Source: a virus. From it: 22,452 bases of DNA. Of the stretch, positions 1 through 8,609 are shown in pieces; positions within the stretch are counted from its first letter, which is position 1, and each line of letters opens with the position of its first letter. The notes below the pieces were generated by a model. That model was not told the DNA's origin. It made no database searches and worked only from the letters and a program-made list of their open reading frames with translations. The position numbers were made by a program, and so were the translations under genes. The DNA is taken from positions 1 to 22,452 of the IMG/VR virus record IMGVR_UViG_3300037189_017361. One strand, given 5' to 3'.

Positions 1-279
1 TCTTAGTTCTGCTCTTTGTTTAATATCTTCTTCTACTTCTAGTTTACCATTAAGAATTTTTTCTGCATTGTAAGCAAAATAATTCCACGAAGGTTCTTGG
101 GCAATAGAAAAATAATATTCTAAAAGATCATAGCATTGAGAAATTCCATAAGACTCAACCAATGCGTCTGCAGCCCATTGTTCAACGTTTAGGTTAATGT
201 TAGACTTACGCTCATACCGTTGCGTATAAAACTTATTGTAGCGACTGAGCAAAGCCATTCTGTCTTTGCGCTCAGCCAT
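1..279 (-). CDS. Hypothetical phage protein, C-terminus cut by window edge
   Basis: The reading frame is open from an ATG at 279 (complement) to the window edge, giving 93 residues that begin MAERKDRMALLSRYNKFY and end in a charged helix. The start overlaps the stop of the upstream 68-residue gene in a TAATG junction, so the two are translationally coupled. The sequence looks fully helical, rich in aromatic residues (W at about 35, then YYF, and W-N-Y-F-A-Y at about 67-72) and basic at the N-terminus. The W/F-rich helical layout loosely recalls C-terminal regions of phage replication organisers or helicase loaders, but this is only an impression. No signal peptide or membrane segment is visible. 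Its place after the helix-turn-helix gene suggests the end of the structural module. Function unknown. Confidence 0.75.
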   Translation of the reverse strand, partial: MAERKDRMALLSRYNKFYTQRYERKSNINLNVEQWAADALVESYGISQCYDLLEYYFSIAQEPSWNYFAYNAEKILNGKLEVEEDIKQRAELR

Positions 280-485
280 TACTCTTCTAGTTCTACCTTA
301 GCCTCATTAATTTTTTCTGTTAGTTTATCTTCAACAAACTTGTAGACTCTTTCAAAAGCCTCATTTGTTGTTTCACCATCACGCTTACTATCAACTACGC
401 CAAGATCAAGTCTAAGCGATTGAAAGTTACCTAGATTAAGTGTATAGCCTAGTGTTACGTTTACTTTTGTTGAATCGTTTTCCAT
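279..485 (-). CDS. Small conserved-looking phage protein of unknown function
   Basis: This is a 68-residue acidic protein. The first half reads as beta strands (VNVTLGYTLNLGNFQSLRLD) and the second half as an amphipathic helix rich in E and K that ends ELEE. A beta part built around G-Y-T-x-N-L-G-N-F followed by one long charged helix resembles small proteins of unknown function common in phages, though I cannot name a family. Its ATG at 485 follows a good ribosome-binding site (AGGTGGG), and its stop overlaps the next start in TAATG. It sits 19 bases behind the helix-turn-helix gene and is probably in the same operon. The protein is soluble, with no cysteines. Confidence 0.75.
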   Translation of the reverse strand: MENDSTKVNVTLGYTLNLGNFQSLRLDLGVVDSKRDGETTNEAFERVYKFVEDKLTEKINEAKVELEE

Positions 486-504
486 TACCCACCTATTTTC
501 ATTG

Positions 505-1047
505 TTAAATACTTTCCGACCATACTGGAATAAATCTGCCGTCTTCTGTCTTTGTATATGTAAGTATACCGTCTCCCATGCGTCTTGTCAACTCTTGTGT
601 TGTAGGAGTCATATTATTTGTTATTAATCCATCTTTTCTTGGTTGTCCAATATGTATACTTGCAAGTATAGCACGGATCTCTTTTACTTGAGATTCAGAG
701 TAATATGCTCTTACTTGCCAACCAGTTTTACCGCCAACTCTTGATCCAGTTGGAGGAGGTATTGTTCCTGATTTAATTAATCTTGGTAAATATTTTCTAT
801 GCCTATTGACAAGAATAGCAGTTTCTGATATAGTATACGCTCTTTCTCTATTTCTTCTAAAGTCAGTACGCAAGCAAGTTTCAATTCTATCTTTTGTAAT
901 ATTGTAAAAAGAAACCATTCCAGTTGATCTAGAACTATGATGAATTCTAACTAAGTCATTATTCAAAAACCAAATTTTTTGGTTTCCCTTGATTACAGTG
1001 GACTTATTGTACTCTTCGCTCTGTATTTTTCGTTTAGCAGTAGCCAT
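505..1047 (-). CDS. Helix-turn-helix DNA-binding protein, MerR/excisionase-like
   Basis: This 180-residue basic protein most likely binds DNA as a phage regulator. Residues about 69-92 (from AYTISETAILV) match the shape of a MerR/excisionase winged helix: a T-x-x-E-x-A first helix, then a recognition helix with N-R-H-R-K-Y. A wing follows with IPPPTG, basic residues and the G-W-Q-V-R-A-Y-Y strand, then a second helix (SESQVKEIRAIL). The N-terminal 65 residues hold a separate mixed alpha/beta segment (KIWFLNNDLVRIHHS) that could serve oligomerisation or ligand binding. The ATG at 1047 has a strong ribosome-binding site (AAGGAGGG) located inside the 3' end of the upstream zinc-ribbon gene, which it overlaps by 55 bases. 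A role in late-gene or lysogeny control is inferred. No integrase or repressor is visible nearby. Confidence 0.8.
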   Translation of the reverse strand: MATAKRKIQSEEYNKSTVIKGNQKIWFLNNDLVRIHHSSRSTGMVSFYNITKDRIETCLRTDFRRNRERAYTISETAILVNRHRKYLPRLIKSGTIPPPTGSRVGGKTGWQVRAYYSESQVKEIRAILASIHIGQPRKDGLITNNMTPTTQELTRRMGDGILTYTKTEDGRFIPVWSESI

Positions 1048-1184
1048 CTGCCCTCCTTGCTGTCCTGTGGGGGATGATAAAACTTTCTTTCACCACAACG
1101 AACACAATAAGTTTCAACATGCATTTGAGAAGTATATTGTCTATCAATAAAAATTCTTCCATTGCATTTTTTGCAAAAAATCAT
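993..1184 (-). CDS. Small zinc-ribbon protein
   Basis: This 63-residue protein has two CxxC knuckles, C4-x-x-C7 and C27-x-x-C30, spaced 19 residues apart, which is a typical treble-clef or zinc-ribbon layout for one zinc ion. H22 lies between the knuckles and is probably not a ligand. The C-terminus (about from W47) is basic and lies in DNA shared with the next gene: the last 55 bases overlap the start of the helix-turn-helix gene in another frame. The ATG at 1184 is preceded by GGGTAGAG, an acceptable ribosome-binding site. Small zinc ribbons in phages often bind nucleic acid or act as protein adaptors, and pairing with the helix-turn-helix gene suggests a regulatory role. The exact function is unknown. 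Confidence 0.75.
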   Translation of the reverse strand: MIFCKKCNGRIFIDRQYTSQMHVETYCVRCGERKFYHPPQDSKEGRWLLLNEKYRAKSTISPL

Positions 1185-1202
1185 CTCTACCCTTTACTTT
1201 TC

Positions 1203-1643
1203 TTAGTTTGGTATACCAATAATAATTAGGTGAACTGCCAAAGATAAATCTCCAGAAGCACCAAACCTAACAACACCCTCAACCTTGCTTGTTGTAATTG
1301 TTTTTAAAATTACGGAAACATTTTGACCAGCAGGTGTATTTCCAATGTTGTATGGTGTTGCTGACACAATTGGAGAATATTTAAAGTCATCAAAAGTATA
1401 AGAAAAAGAAACTTCAGATGCCGCTGTCACTGTAGCGTTATTTGCAACCTGAACATATCCACCGATCATTTTTGTTTCTGAAGTCTTAATGCTTTGTGCT
1501 CCAGAAACCCCATTATTGATTGTTGTATAGTTATAGGTTGCTGAAGAAACTTGCGTTGCAAGTTCATTTACTGTTTCAGCAAGTTGATAGATGTATGTTA
1601 CATCTAGTGGTTGCCCTCTTTCGGGTAGCGGTACTTTAGCCAT
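1203..1643 (-). CDS. Small tail fibre-like / minor tail protein
   Basis: This 146-residue protein begins MAKVPLPERGQPLDVTYIYQ, followed by a short heptad-like helix (QLAETVNELATQVSS, about 20-35). The rest is almost entirely beta, rich in T, V, S and N, and ends in a hydrophobic strand (AVHLIIIGIPN). A short coiled coil leading into a compact beta C-terminal domain is the usual plan of trimeric phage fibre tips and small receptor-binding proteins. This one lies directly behind the tail-tip genes. It has a GGAGAG ribosome-binding site, and a perfect extended -10 promoter (TGATATAAT) ends only 10 bases before the ATG. It can therefore be read both from upstream read-through and from a start site about 3 bases before the ATG. 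The fibre role is inferred from architecture and position. Confidence 0.7.
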   Translation of the reverse strand: MAKVPLPERGQPLDVTYIYQLAETVNELATQVSSATYNYTTINNGVSGAQSIKTSETKMIGGYVQVANNATVTAASEVSFSYTFDDFKYSPIVSATPYNIGNTPAGQNVSVILKTITTSKVEGVVRFGASGDLSLAVHLIIIGIPN

Positions 1644-1652
1644 TATCTCTCC

Positions 1653-1661
1653 ATTATATCA
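1653..1661 (-). promoter_or_regulatory. Extended -10 promoter before small fibre gene
   Basis: TGATATAAT on the minus strand is a perfect extended -10. It lies in the 18-base gap just after the TAG stop of the upstream gene. Transcription would begin near 1646, leaving a leader of about 3 bases before the ATG at 1643. I see no good -35. It is one of five such sites in the window, all at gene junctions. Confidence 0.5.
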
Positions 1662-2162
1662 CTAAATCGTGTGTGGTCCATCTTCATAAACCAGCAATGT
1701 ATCAAAATCTCTTGTTATTTTATTTCCTTTTAAGTATACCTCTAGTGATACCTTGTTGGGTTGACTTAATTGCTCAATTCCGTTAATTGAATAAGTTGAT
1801 GGAATTGGAAAAGATATACCTGTTCCATCTATTCTTTGCTTATATATCCAGTCCCCGCCATCATTTCTATCCCATTTTACCCAAACATCATATTCATGAG
1901 CCCGTCTTATATATTTAGAATTTTTATTAATTGTCACAACATCCCATGAAAATACTGCAATTGATCCATTTTTATTAAAATTAATTAATCCTGGCTCATA
2001 AGTAAATCCAGAATCTACAACAAAAGATGGCGACCAATGAGATGCTCTGTTTTTATCTTCAGAAACAACCCTATATCTTACCTCATACCCATTAGTTTCT
2101 GGATTAATTGCTGGCAATTCATTGTTTAAAATAATTGCTTTTTTGATACCAGCATCTGTCAT
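1662..2162 (-). CDS. Minor tail protein with fibronectin type III-like fold
   Basis: This is a 166-residue, mostly beta protein. Residues about 24-50 (NGYEVRYRVVSEDKNRASHW) show the Y-x-V-R-Y-R strand and the W-S-P turn typical of fibronectin type III or Ig-like domains attached to phage tail-tip proteins. A second strand set (HEYDVWVKWDRN, about 89-100) could complete one or two beta sandwiches. The ATG at 2162 overlaps the stop of the 446-residue collar-like gene (TAATG) and has an AGGTG ribosome-binding site, so the two are coupled. Such proteins decorate the tail tip or hold fibres and may bind surface polysaccharides weakly. I see no enzymatic motif. Fold assignment is by pattern only. 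Confidence 0.7.
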   Translation of the reverse strand: MTDAGIKKAIILNNELPAINPETNGYEVRYRVVSEDKNRASHWSPSFVVDSGFTYEPGLINFNKNGSIAVFSWDVVTINKNSKYIRRAHEYDVWVKWDRNDGGDWIYKQRIDGTGISFPIPSTYSINGIEQLSQPNKVSLEVYLKGNKITRDFDTLLVYEDGPHTI

Positions 2163-3502
2163 TATGAAACACCTATTGAAAATCTAAACTCAACAAAACT
2201 TGTTGTGTTTGGTGACTTTATGATGGTTGTTGAGTCTGTATTTTTTATCACTGAATATCCTGTTAGTCCATATAAAGGATTAGTTGTAGCAACATTCTCT
2301 AATCTCATGGCATCAAGTGCAATATAAAAATCATCTGAAATAGTATTGCTAACAAAAGTAGAAGCATAAACCTTAATTACAGAAACAGAGTTCCAAGTAA
2401 AGTTAGGGCTTGTGTATAATTCTTGTAATTGTTTTGTAACTAAACAATAACGATTATTATTTAAGTCATACTGCCCTTCTCCAGTTCCCTTTACTATGTC
2501 TGCTTCAAACCTAGCATACTCACCATCTATTTGGTCTGAAGATGCAAACTCAACAAGAACTCTTGCATTATCTGGAGATGCACTAGAAGTACCATCTTTA
2601 TTAATAATAGAAAATGCTAACTTTAATTCATCAATTGGAGAGTTTTTATCAAAATCAAGTAATGTGCCAGCGAGGTGGATATGGTTTGATCCATTTTCAA
2701 TATAAAAATGTTTAACTGTGGTTGATCCACCAGAAACATAACTTCCTATTTGATTACTTAAAAGCGTAAAAGTTGTTGGTGACGGAACAGTTGAAACAGA
2801 ACCAGATATATTGTAGTTTACTGGATTTACTCCAGTTACTGTTACAGTATCGCCAATTGAAAGATTGTGATCCTTTAATGTTGTATAAGTAATTAATGTT
2901 CCATTACCAGAAACATTTGTTAGTGAAACGCTCTTTGTTAGGTTTGCATCTGAGCCATTAATGACAATAACATTATTTAAAAATCTACATCTTTCATATC
3001 TTTCAGCACGAGTGGTTTTATAAAAAATACTATTGTCTGCATTTGTTTGAAAAACAATATTTTCTGTTGCAATAATATTGTCATCATTTGGCGAGTCTAA
3101 TGCTTCAGTTATCGTATTTATAGCAGTTGTTGCTAAATTTGTATGATGTTGCCAATTCTCTGTTTGTGTAAAGGCAAGTACTGTTTTGCTATCGTATGCT
3201 CCTGCTGCCGAATTTGATCCCGCAGAAAAAATACCAATCTCTGAAATTTCATATCTTTCTTCGCTTGGAAGTTCTGCTGTTAAAACTAACTTTGAAACCC
3301 CATCCTCATTAACAAACCCTCTAGAAGAAATTGGCACTCTTAACATCTCAAAATCCAGGCTTGTCTTGTTTGAGTAGTCTCCATATGGGGTACCAGTTAA
3401 AAGTGGCTTAGAACCGCATCCAAGGGCTATATAGGACGCAAAAGCGGGTGCTTGTCCAAGCAAATATTTTCCTATAATATTTTTACCAGTATTAGTTATC
3501 AT
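2162..3502 (-). CDS. Minor tail / collar-fibre-like protein
   Basis: This 446-residue structural protein has three visible parts. Residues 1 to about 120 resemble the N-terminal attachment domain of phage tail-collar and fibre proteins, including an early G-K-x-x-I-x-x-Y-L-L-G segment, a P-I-S-S-R-G strand and the E-R-Y-E-I-S-E-I-G-I-F signature. Residues about 190-265 form an inserted beta module with the pattern H-N-L-S-I-G-D-T-V-T-V-T-G-V, then Y-N-I-S-G and T-T-F-T-L, a unit I know from many aquatic phage structural proteins. Residues about 268-446 form a further beta domain that could be carbohydrate-binding. The start overlaps the preceding stop (TAATG) behind GACGGAG. It is likely part of the adhesion apparatus. 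A catalytic function is not apparent. Confidence 0.75.
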   Translation of the reverse strand: MITNTGKNIIGKYLLGQAPAFASYIALGCGSKPLLTGTPYGDYSNKTSLDFEMLRVPISSRGFVNEDGVSKLVLTAELPSEERYEISEIGIFSAGSNSAAGAYDSKTVLAFTQTENWQHHTNLATTAINTITEALDSPNDDNIIATENIVFQTNADNSIFYKTTRAERYERCRFLNNVIVINGSDANLTKSVSLTNVSGNGTLITYTTLKDHNLSIGDTVTVTGVNPVNYNISGSVSTVPSPTTFTLLSNQIGSYVSGGSTTVKHFYIENGSNHIHLAGTLLDFDKNSPIDELKLAFSIINKDGTSSASPDNARVLVEFASSDQIDGEYARFEADIVKGTGEGQYDLNNNRYCLVTKQLQELYTSPNFTWNSVSVIKVYASTFVSNTISDDFYIALDAMRLENVATTNPLYGLTGYSVIKNTDSTTIIKSPNTTSFVEFRFSIGVS

Positions 3503-4266
3503 TATATCTCCGTCTCATATATTGTACCACTTAACGCTATTTCAATTTCAATTTGTTCATCACTGTTTAAATTAATACTCTCAATAACTAAATTTCCTTC
3601 AGGATTAATGTACACTGGATTGTTGTCAGAAGAAGTGCTTTCTGTTGGAGTTCTATTTTCAAGTTTAATGGCAAAGCCAGAAAAAAACTTATCAGATGTT
3701 TTCTGTAGGCCAACAATGTTGTTTGGATTATATTCTTGATTAATTGATACCAAGTTTTTAATTGGCTGGTATGATATTTTTTGTCCATTAATTGTATCTG
3801 TTCTTGCAATACTAATTAATTCTTGTCCGCCAATATTTTCAAATATTAAATCTGCCATAATTTCTATTGGTATTGAAGAATCATCAAATAAAACAATATC
3901 TGGAGTTGCAGTTTTTATTGGATTTGTTATTGTTTTTATAACAGATGATGTAGCAGTTATTGTTGGGGTTGGAGGAGTTGCAGCAACTGGAGTAGGTGCT
4001 GGTTGATTTTGTGGAACAATATTTTGCACTGGTGCAGGAGATTGAGAATAACTTTGTGGTATAACGGCTGTGCTTGATCCCTGTGCTTGGTTAATTATTT
4101 CTAATGCTTTTTCTATTCCAGTATCTGCTTGAACTGCAGCAAGAGCATTTCTAACATCCTGTTCTTCTTTAGATATTAAACCAGCCCTTCTAAGCATTCT
4201 TGTATCAGATTCATCGTATCCCCCGCCATCATGCATGGGTCCATAATATCTCACATTACACCTCAC
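3502..4266 (-). CDS. Minor tail protein with Pro/Thr-rich linker
   Basis: This 254-residue protein has three regions. The N-terminal 65 residues are hydrophilic and helical (SDTRMLRRAGLISKEEQDVR, then a helix to NQAQ). Residues about 66-120 are a low-complexity linker dominated by P, T, A, Q and S. Residues about 120-254 form an acidic beta domain with strands such as IPIEIMADLIFENIG and, at the end, EQIEIEIALSGTIYE. A stiff helix, a flexible linker and a beta domain suggest a tether joining the tail tip to a fibre. The ATG at 4266 lies 11 bases inside the end of the 1450-residue tip gene, and GAGTGAGG serves as ribosome-binding site. I do not recognise a named family. Minor tail protein is inferred from position and composition. 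Confidence 0.65.
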   Translation of the reverse strand: MRCNVRYYGPMHDGGGYDESDTRMLRRAGLISKEEQDVRNALAAVQADTGIEKALEIINQAQGSSTAVIPQSYSQSPAPVQNIVPQNQPAPTPVAATPPTPTITATSSVIKTITNPIKTATPDIVLFDDSSIPIEIMADLIFENIGGQELISIARTDTINGQKISYQPIKNLVSINQEYNPNNIVGLQKTSDKFFSGFAIKLENRTPTESTSSDNNPVYINPEGNLVIESINLNSDEQIEIEIALSGTIYETEI

Positions 4267-7200
4267 TCAAATACAAAGCCATAGAAGGACCTTCTGAACT
4301 TCTTGAATACTCAATATTATATATTATAAATCTTGAAGATGTTGAAGAAATCATATTTACATTATTATTATCTTTATAATCAACTGTAATAATATCTCCA
4401 AGTTGTAAAGTTGGATTTGCAAAAACATTTAGTCCAATATTTTTTTTAGGAATCATCAACTTTTCGGTAATCCAACCCATTAATGCGTTAGCGTCATCTT
4501 CTGTTTGTATGTATGGCGTATCAATACTAAAATCATTTTTACCATAAGTAAGCCTGCTTAACTTAATATTGTCATATTTTTGTTGTTCAATTAATGGAGA
4601 ATATACAACAGATGTTCCTTTTAGTTCTGGATCAGACAAGTTACTTCGTTTACTGTAATATTCGTCAACGCTTAATGTATGTGTAGTATCTTGAGTAAAT
4701 GTAATGCCCTGAATTCTTAAATAGTTTCCACTTGTTTCATCAAGAACAAGTGATTTATCAGTTGAATTAAATATTAAAAATTCTGCCCCATATGAATCTG
4801 CGTAAAAACCAGAAACAACGTAGCCTTTAATTCTGTTAAAGGTTGGAGAAAGTTTTGCATAAAGTGCTGGATATGCACGATCATATTTGATATTAAAGTA
4901 TGAACACTCTCTCATTATTGATCCAAATTCTTCAAAGTACATATTATACTTTGGAGGTTGTTGGGCACTTATACCAGATAAATAAGTGGATTGAACAACT
5001 CCACTCATTGCATATTTTCTAAATGACTCATTAAGGTTTATTTCGTTATCGCCAAATAATCCAGTTTCTTTAACGTATGCAGAAGAATTTTCTGTTTGAC
5101 CAAAAACTCTTTGTATTGCTGGAGATATGGTTGATATTGTATTTTGAGAATAATTTTTTGATATCGCATAAATATTTTCAAACATACATCTTGATGAACC
5201 ACGAACAAATAAAGCCATGTTGTTGTATACTGGAAGTGGATCATTATCATCAACTACCTTAATTAGTTTATTGTTAATATATAAATAAAATCTTCTTTTA
5301 GTTCCGATATTTTCATATTCTATTGATAGGTCATAAACTGTTGGATTCTCTTCGCCAGTCATTCTATACTGTCCAGTGAAGTTTCCATCATCTACTAAAA
5401 TACTTGATAAGCCACCCCAAAGTTTAACTGGTATTGCCTTAGAACTTCCAGACTCTTTCTTAATCTTATAGAATATAATATTATGAATTTGTATTTCACT
5501 TTGTCCCTGAGAATTAATATTTAAATAAGATTCAACGTTATTTTCAGTTAATGCAACTATTTCAAAATAATACCCGTTGTTTGTTTCTGGATTAATCATT
5601 ACTGCTAATCCACCAGATCCGCCTCCAATTGTTACGCTTTGGCTTGGATTTGATCCATTAACTTGATAGTATGAGGTTGAACCAAAAGGAGTTTGAAAAC
5701 GTTGTAAATTATTTTCAACTTTTCCAACAATACGCATTCTTGTTCCAAAATGTCTATAGGCATTATCAAGATTTTTGTAAACATAAGAAACATAATTTAA
5801 TGGAACCTCTGTAGTTTTAAAAGAAGGGCCATTCATTACTAAAGCAGAAGACTGTATTGTTCCAGACTGAGTTGACTGAAAGGAGTTAACGGTTGTTTCT
5901 GTTTTATTAGAAACTGCCATAAAATTTTTAATAACACCATTTCTGGTTGTTTGTTTTGATATAGTGTTATTTACTCCAGCAGATCCTACTTCTGTTGATG
6001 GTAATGTTGGATCAATCTCTGTTGTAAATAAATAATTTGAACTCATTTCGCATGCTCTTACATAGTCATTATTTGACCAGTACGACGGTAATCCAGATGA
6101 ATGATTGCTTATTGTTGTTCCAAACTGTGCTCTTCCGTGGGATTCAACTTCACCATTTTTTAGTCTTGTTGTGCCGTTTGCTGTTTCATAATAAGGCTTT
6201 GAATAAATTCTAACAAGTCCCGTAGGGTAGATCTTTCCATTAAACGCAAGTGAAGAAAAATATTTTTGATACTCTTGATTACTAGAGATCCAAACATTTC
6301 CTATACCAGTGATATTAAATTCTGCTGCATCATATTTAATTATTTCTCCGTTAGAGTAAAAATATCCTTGATACCTTGTAAGCCAATAAACGTTTTCTCC
6401 AAGATCTATAACGTTATTAGTTAAAATATTATTTACAACTGTTGGCGCTACATTTGGTATATCTGAATTAATTGGCATTGCGCCTAATACATAGTTGCCC
6501 TGTCTAGACGCTAACTCATTAATAGTTTTAGTGTTTTCTGTTCCTGCAACTTCCCACAAAAGAACTGGCTTATATATCCATGTTTTTTCTTTATCAATTA
6601 AACTAGATTGTCTTACTGAACCGTATGATCTTTGAATATATCTTGTAGTATAGTTAATTTTTCCATCATTATAGATTTTTTTATCCTTAGAAGAAATCTG
6701 TAAAATGTTTGGTAAATTTCCAGAGGATTGATTCTCAATGACTCCTTCATCAGACTGATTATTATTACCAATTAAAACAAAGTCAGTACTTCTGTCTGTT
6801 TCTGAAGGCATTATATAATTTTTACTCATAACTATAAAATTATTATATTCGTCAAAAAACATTGCGCTTTGTGTTGATATTGCAAGTTGATTAAGAACTT
6901 CAGCAACATTTTGGTCTGGTGCTATAAAAAAATATGGAATTATTGGGTCATTATCTGACTCTGTTCTTTTAAAAGAATAGTTGGTGAATCCAATAGAATC
7001 AAGCAAAACGCTTACTGCATAACTTAAAGATACATTAGTTAAAAGAATTCTTGGCGCTGTCATTGATTCAAAGTAAAAATAAAAATCACGTAAACTAAGA
7101 TTTAAAGTTGATGCAGTTACATCTGCCTGTGGCATTCCATCAGAATACAAAGTCTTAATTGGAACATAATAGTTAAAACCTTCAACATTTAGAATATTTT

Positions 7201-8608
7201 CATAAAAGTTAAACTTAATATTTTTTCTTATGTACTTATTGATAATGCTTGAAGTGTTTTCATAATTAAAGGATTGGTCTTCGTCAAAAATATTAACTTC
7301 GCCAGTTGATGCCAAAAGTTGTCCAACTGGTAAAGATGTATTTCCTATGTCAGATAAAACTTTTGTAATTCTATAGTCAATTACTTTATTTGATATATTT
7401 GCCACAAGTCTTGGGGACATCTCAATAAGATCAAAGGTGCAGTCAAACTTGTTCATTGTTTCAGCAACAATTCTTAATCCTTTTATATATATAAATTCTC
7501 TATAAAGGGTTGAATTATTTTCATAATCAACATAAGTTGATGGAGAAGTAAAGTCTGTTACAAAATCTGTATTATTGTTTATTGCTTCAGATCCAAGTTT
7601 CCATCCGTATACTACTGGAAAATTTTTATACTCAGAGCCGTTCCATATATAAAATGTTCCAGCATCTCCTTCATTTTCAATAACATGATAAGTATAGCCA
7701 ATAATAGACTCTGATGGCAAAAGTGTAACACTTGAAATAGTTTGTGCATGAAAAAATATACCTTGGTATTCTTCTGGAATAACTGCGCCAAACTCTAATT
7801 CAATATATCCATCTGATTTAATTGCAGGTGTTCCATCATCTCTTAATGTATTTTGATCAAAATAATAAGCATCAACCCAGTTGTTGTTTTTTAAATATTG
7901 TATTTTCCATTTTACTGGTACTGTTTTGTTTTGATCTCCATATAGAGGATCATCAATGCTTTCGGTTGATGTTTGAAATGGACCTAAATCAATATCACCA
8001 ACATTTGTTTGCATTTTTACAACAATTCGGTTGGTTGGAACCTCTTCCTTATAAACAACAAATGGTGCAGCATCAGAAATATAATATTCGTCTTCCACTC
8101 TAGTATTTGATATTCCATATTCTTTATTTGATTCTGTTCTGTAAGAAGTCCAATACTTAAACTGATCATATCTAGATGGCATGTAGTATCTTGGTCTTTC
8201 TGCCATATTTGCTCCAGAGTTTGCCAAATACCTTCCAGAAAAATAAAGTGGTTTGTTAATTCCAGATCGTGGTCTAAATGGAGCCAGACAATCCTGTAAC
8301 GAGTAAAAAAGTTTTTCTTTTTCTTTTACTGATAAAAACATTTGAGGAATATCTTCATCTGTATATCCATTTTCAACTATAATATTAGACTCAGTTGCTC
8401 CAGTATAATAGTTTCCAGAATCAGTTGCATCAAAACTTTGAATCAATGTAAAATATTCGCTACCTAATTCTTGTGGGCGATACCTATAATTACCAACCTT
8501 GAATATGTTATCTGGCATATTCATGTTCCACTCTACAAGAACAAGAGAGTTTAAACTTATTGTTGAAGAAGTTTCAAAATGATTTTTTAATGTTTCATCA
8601 ACAAACAT
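4256..8608 (-). CDS. Tail-tip (tail-associated) protein with lectin-like insert
   Basis: This 1450-residue protein fills the position of the tail-tip hub or tail-associated protein, just after the distal-tail-position gene. The C-terminal segment (about 1370-1450) has a signature common in such proteins: a D-D-A-N-A-L-M-G-W helix, then N-P-T-L-Q-L-G-D-I-I-T-V-D-Y and a closing beta strand pair. Residues about 927-1150 look like a concanavalin/LamG-type jelly roll, ending with Y-x-L-S-I-E-Y, R-R-F-Y-L-Y-I-N-N-K-L-I and M-A-L-F-V-R-G-S strands, which suggests glycan binding. The remainder is beta-rich with a hub-like alpha/beta middle. No lysozyme, peptidase or pectate-lyase motif is evident. 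It begins MFVDETLKNHF at an ATG after GAGG, one base from the previous stop. It likely recognises the host surface and plugs the tube. Confidence 0.8.
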   Translation of the reverse strand: MFVDETLKNHFETSSTISLNSLVLVEWNMNMPDNIFKVGNYRYRPQELGSEYFTLIQSFDATDSGNYYTGATESNIIVENGYTDEDIPQMFLSVKEKEKLFYSLQDCLAPFRPRSGINKPLYFSGRYLANSGANMAERPRYYMPSRYDQFKYWTSYRTESNKEYGISNTRVEDEYYISDAAPFVVYKEEVPTNRIVVKMQTNVGDIDLGPFQTSTESIDDPLYGDQNKTVPVKWKIQYLKNNNWVDAYYFDQNTLRDDGTPAIKSDGYIELEFGAVIPEEYQGIFFHAQTISSVTLLPSESIIGYTYHVIENEGDAGTFYIWNGSEYKNFPVVYGWKLGSEAINNNTDFVTDFTSPSTYVDYENNSTLYREFIYIKGLRIVAETMNKFDCTFDLIEMSPRLVANISNKVIDYRITKVLSDIGNTSLPVGQLLASTGEVNIFDEDQSFNYENTSSIINKYIRKNIKFNFYENILNVEGFNYYVPIKTLYSDGMPQADVTASTLNLSLRDFYFYFESMTAPRILLTNVSLSYAVSVLLDSIGFTNYSFKRTESDNDPIIPYFFIAPDQNVAEVLNQLAISTQSAMFFDEYNNFIVMSKNYIMPSETDRSTDFVLIGNNNQSDEGVIENQSSGNLPNILQISSKDKKIYNDGKINYTTRYIQRSYGSVRQSSLIDKEKTWIYKPVLLWEVAGTENTKTINELASRQGNYVLGAMPINSDIPNVAPTVVNNILTNNVIDLGENVYWLTRYQGYFYSNGEIIKYDAAEFNITGIGNVWISSNQEYQKYFSSLAFNGKIYPTGLVRIYSKPYYETANGTTRLKNGEVESHGRAQFGTTISNHSSGLPSYWSNNDYVRACEMSSNYLFTTEIDPTLPSTEVGSAGVNNTISKQTTRNGVIKNFMAVSNKTETTVNSFQSTQSGTIQSSALVMNGPSFKTTEVPLNYVSYVYKNLDNAYRHFGTRMRIVGKVENNLQRFQTPFGSTSYYQVNGSNPSQSVTIGGGSGGLAVMINPETNNGYYFEIVALTENNVESYLNINSQGQSEIQIHNIIFYKIKKESGSSKAIPVKLWGGLSSILVDDGNFTGQYRMTGEENPTVYDLSIEYENIGTKRRFYLYINNKLIKVVDDNDPLPVYNNMALFVRGSSRCMFENIYAISKNYSQNTISTISPAIQRVFGQTENSSAYVKETGLFGDNEINLNESFRKYAMSGVVQSTYLSGISAQQPPKYNMYFEEFGSIMRECSYFNIKYDRAYPALYAKLSPTFNRIKGYVVSGFYADSYGAEFLIFNSTDKSLVLDETSGNYLRIQGITFTQDTTHTLSVDEYYSKRSNLSDPELKGTSVVYSPLIEQQKYDNIKLSRLTYGKNDFSIDTPYIQTEDDANALMGWITEKLMIPKKNIGLNVFANPTLQLGDIITVDYKDNNNVNMISSTSSRFIIYNIEYSRSSEGPSMALYLSEV

Positions 8609-8609
8609 T

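Noticed and set aside
3940-4060. Low-complexity stretch as a possible regulatory or repeat element
   Set aside because: It is in frame and encodes the P/T/Q-rich linker of the 254-residue tail protein.
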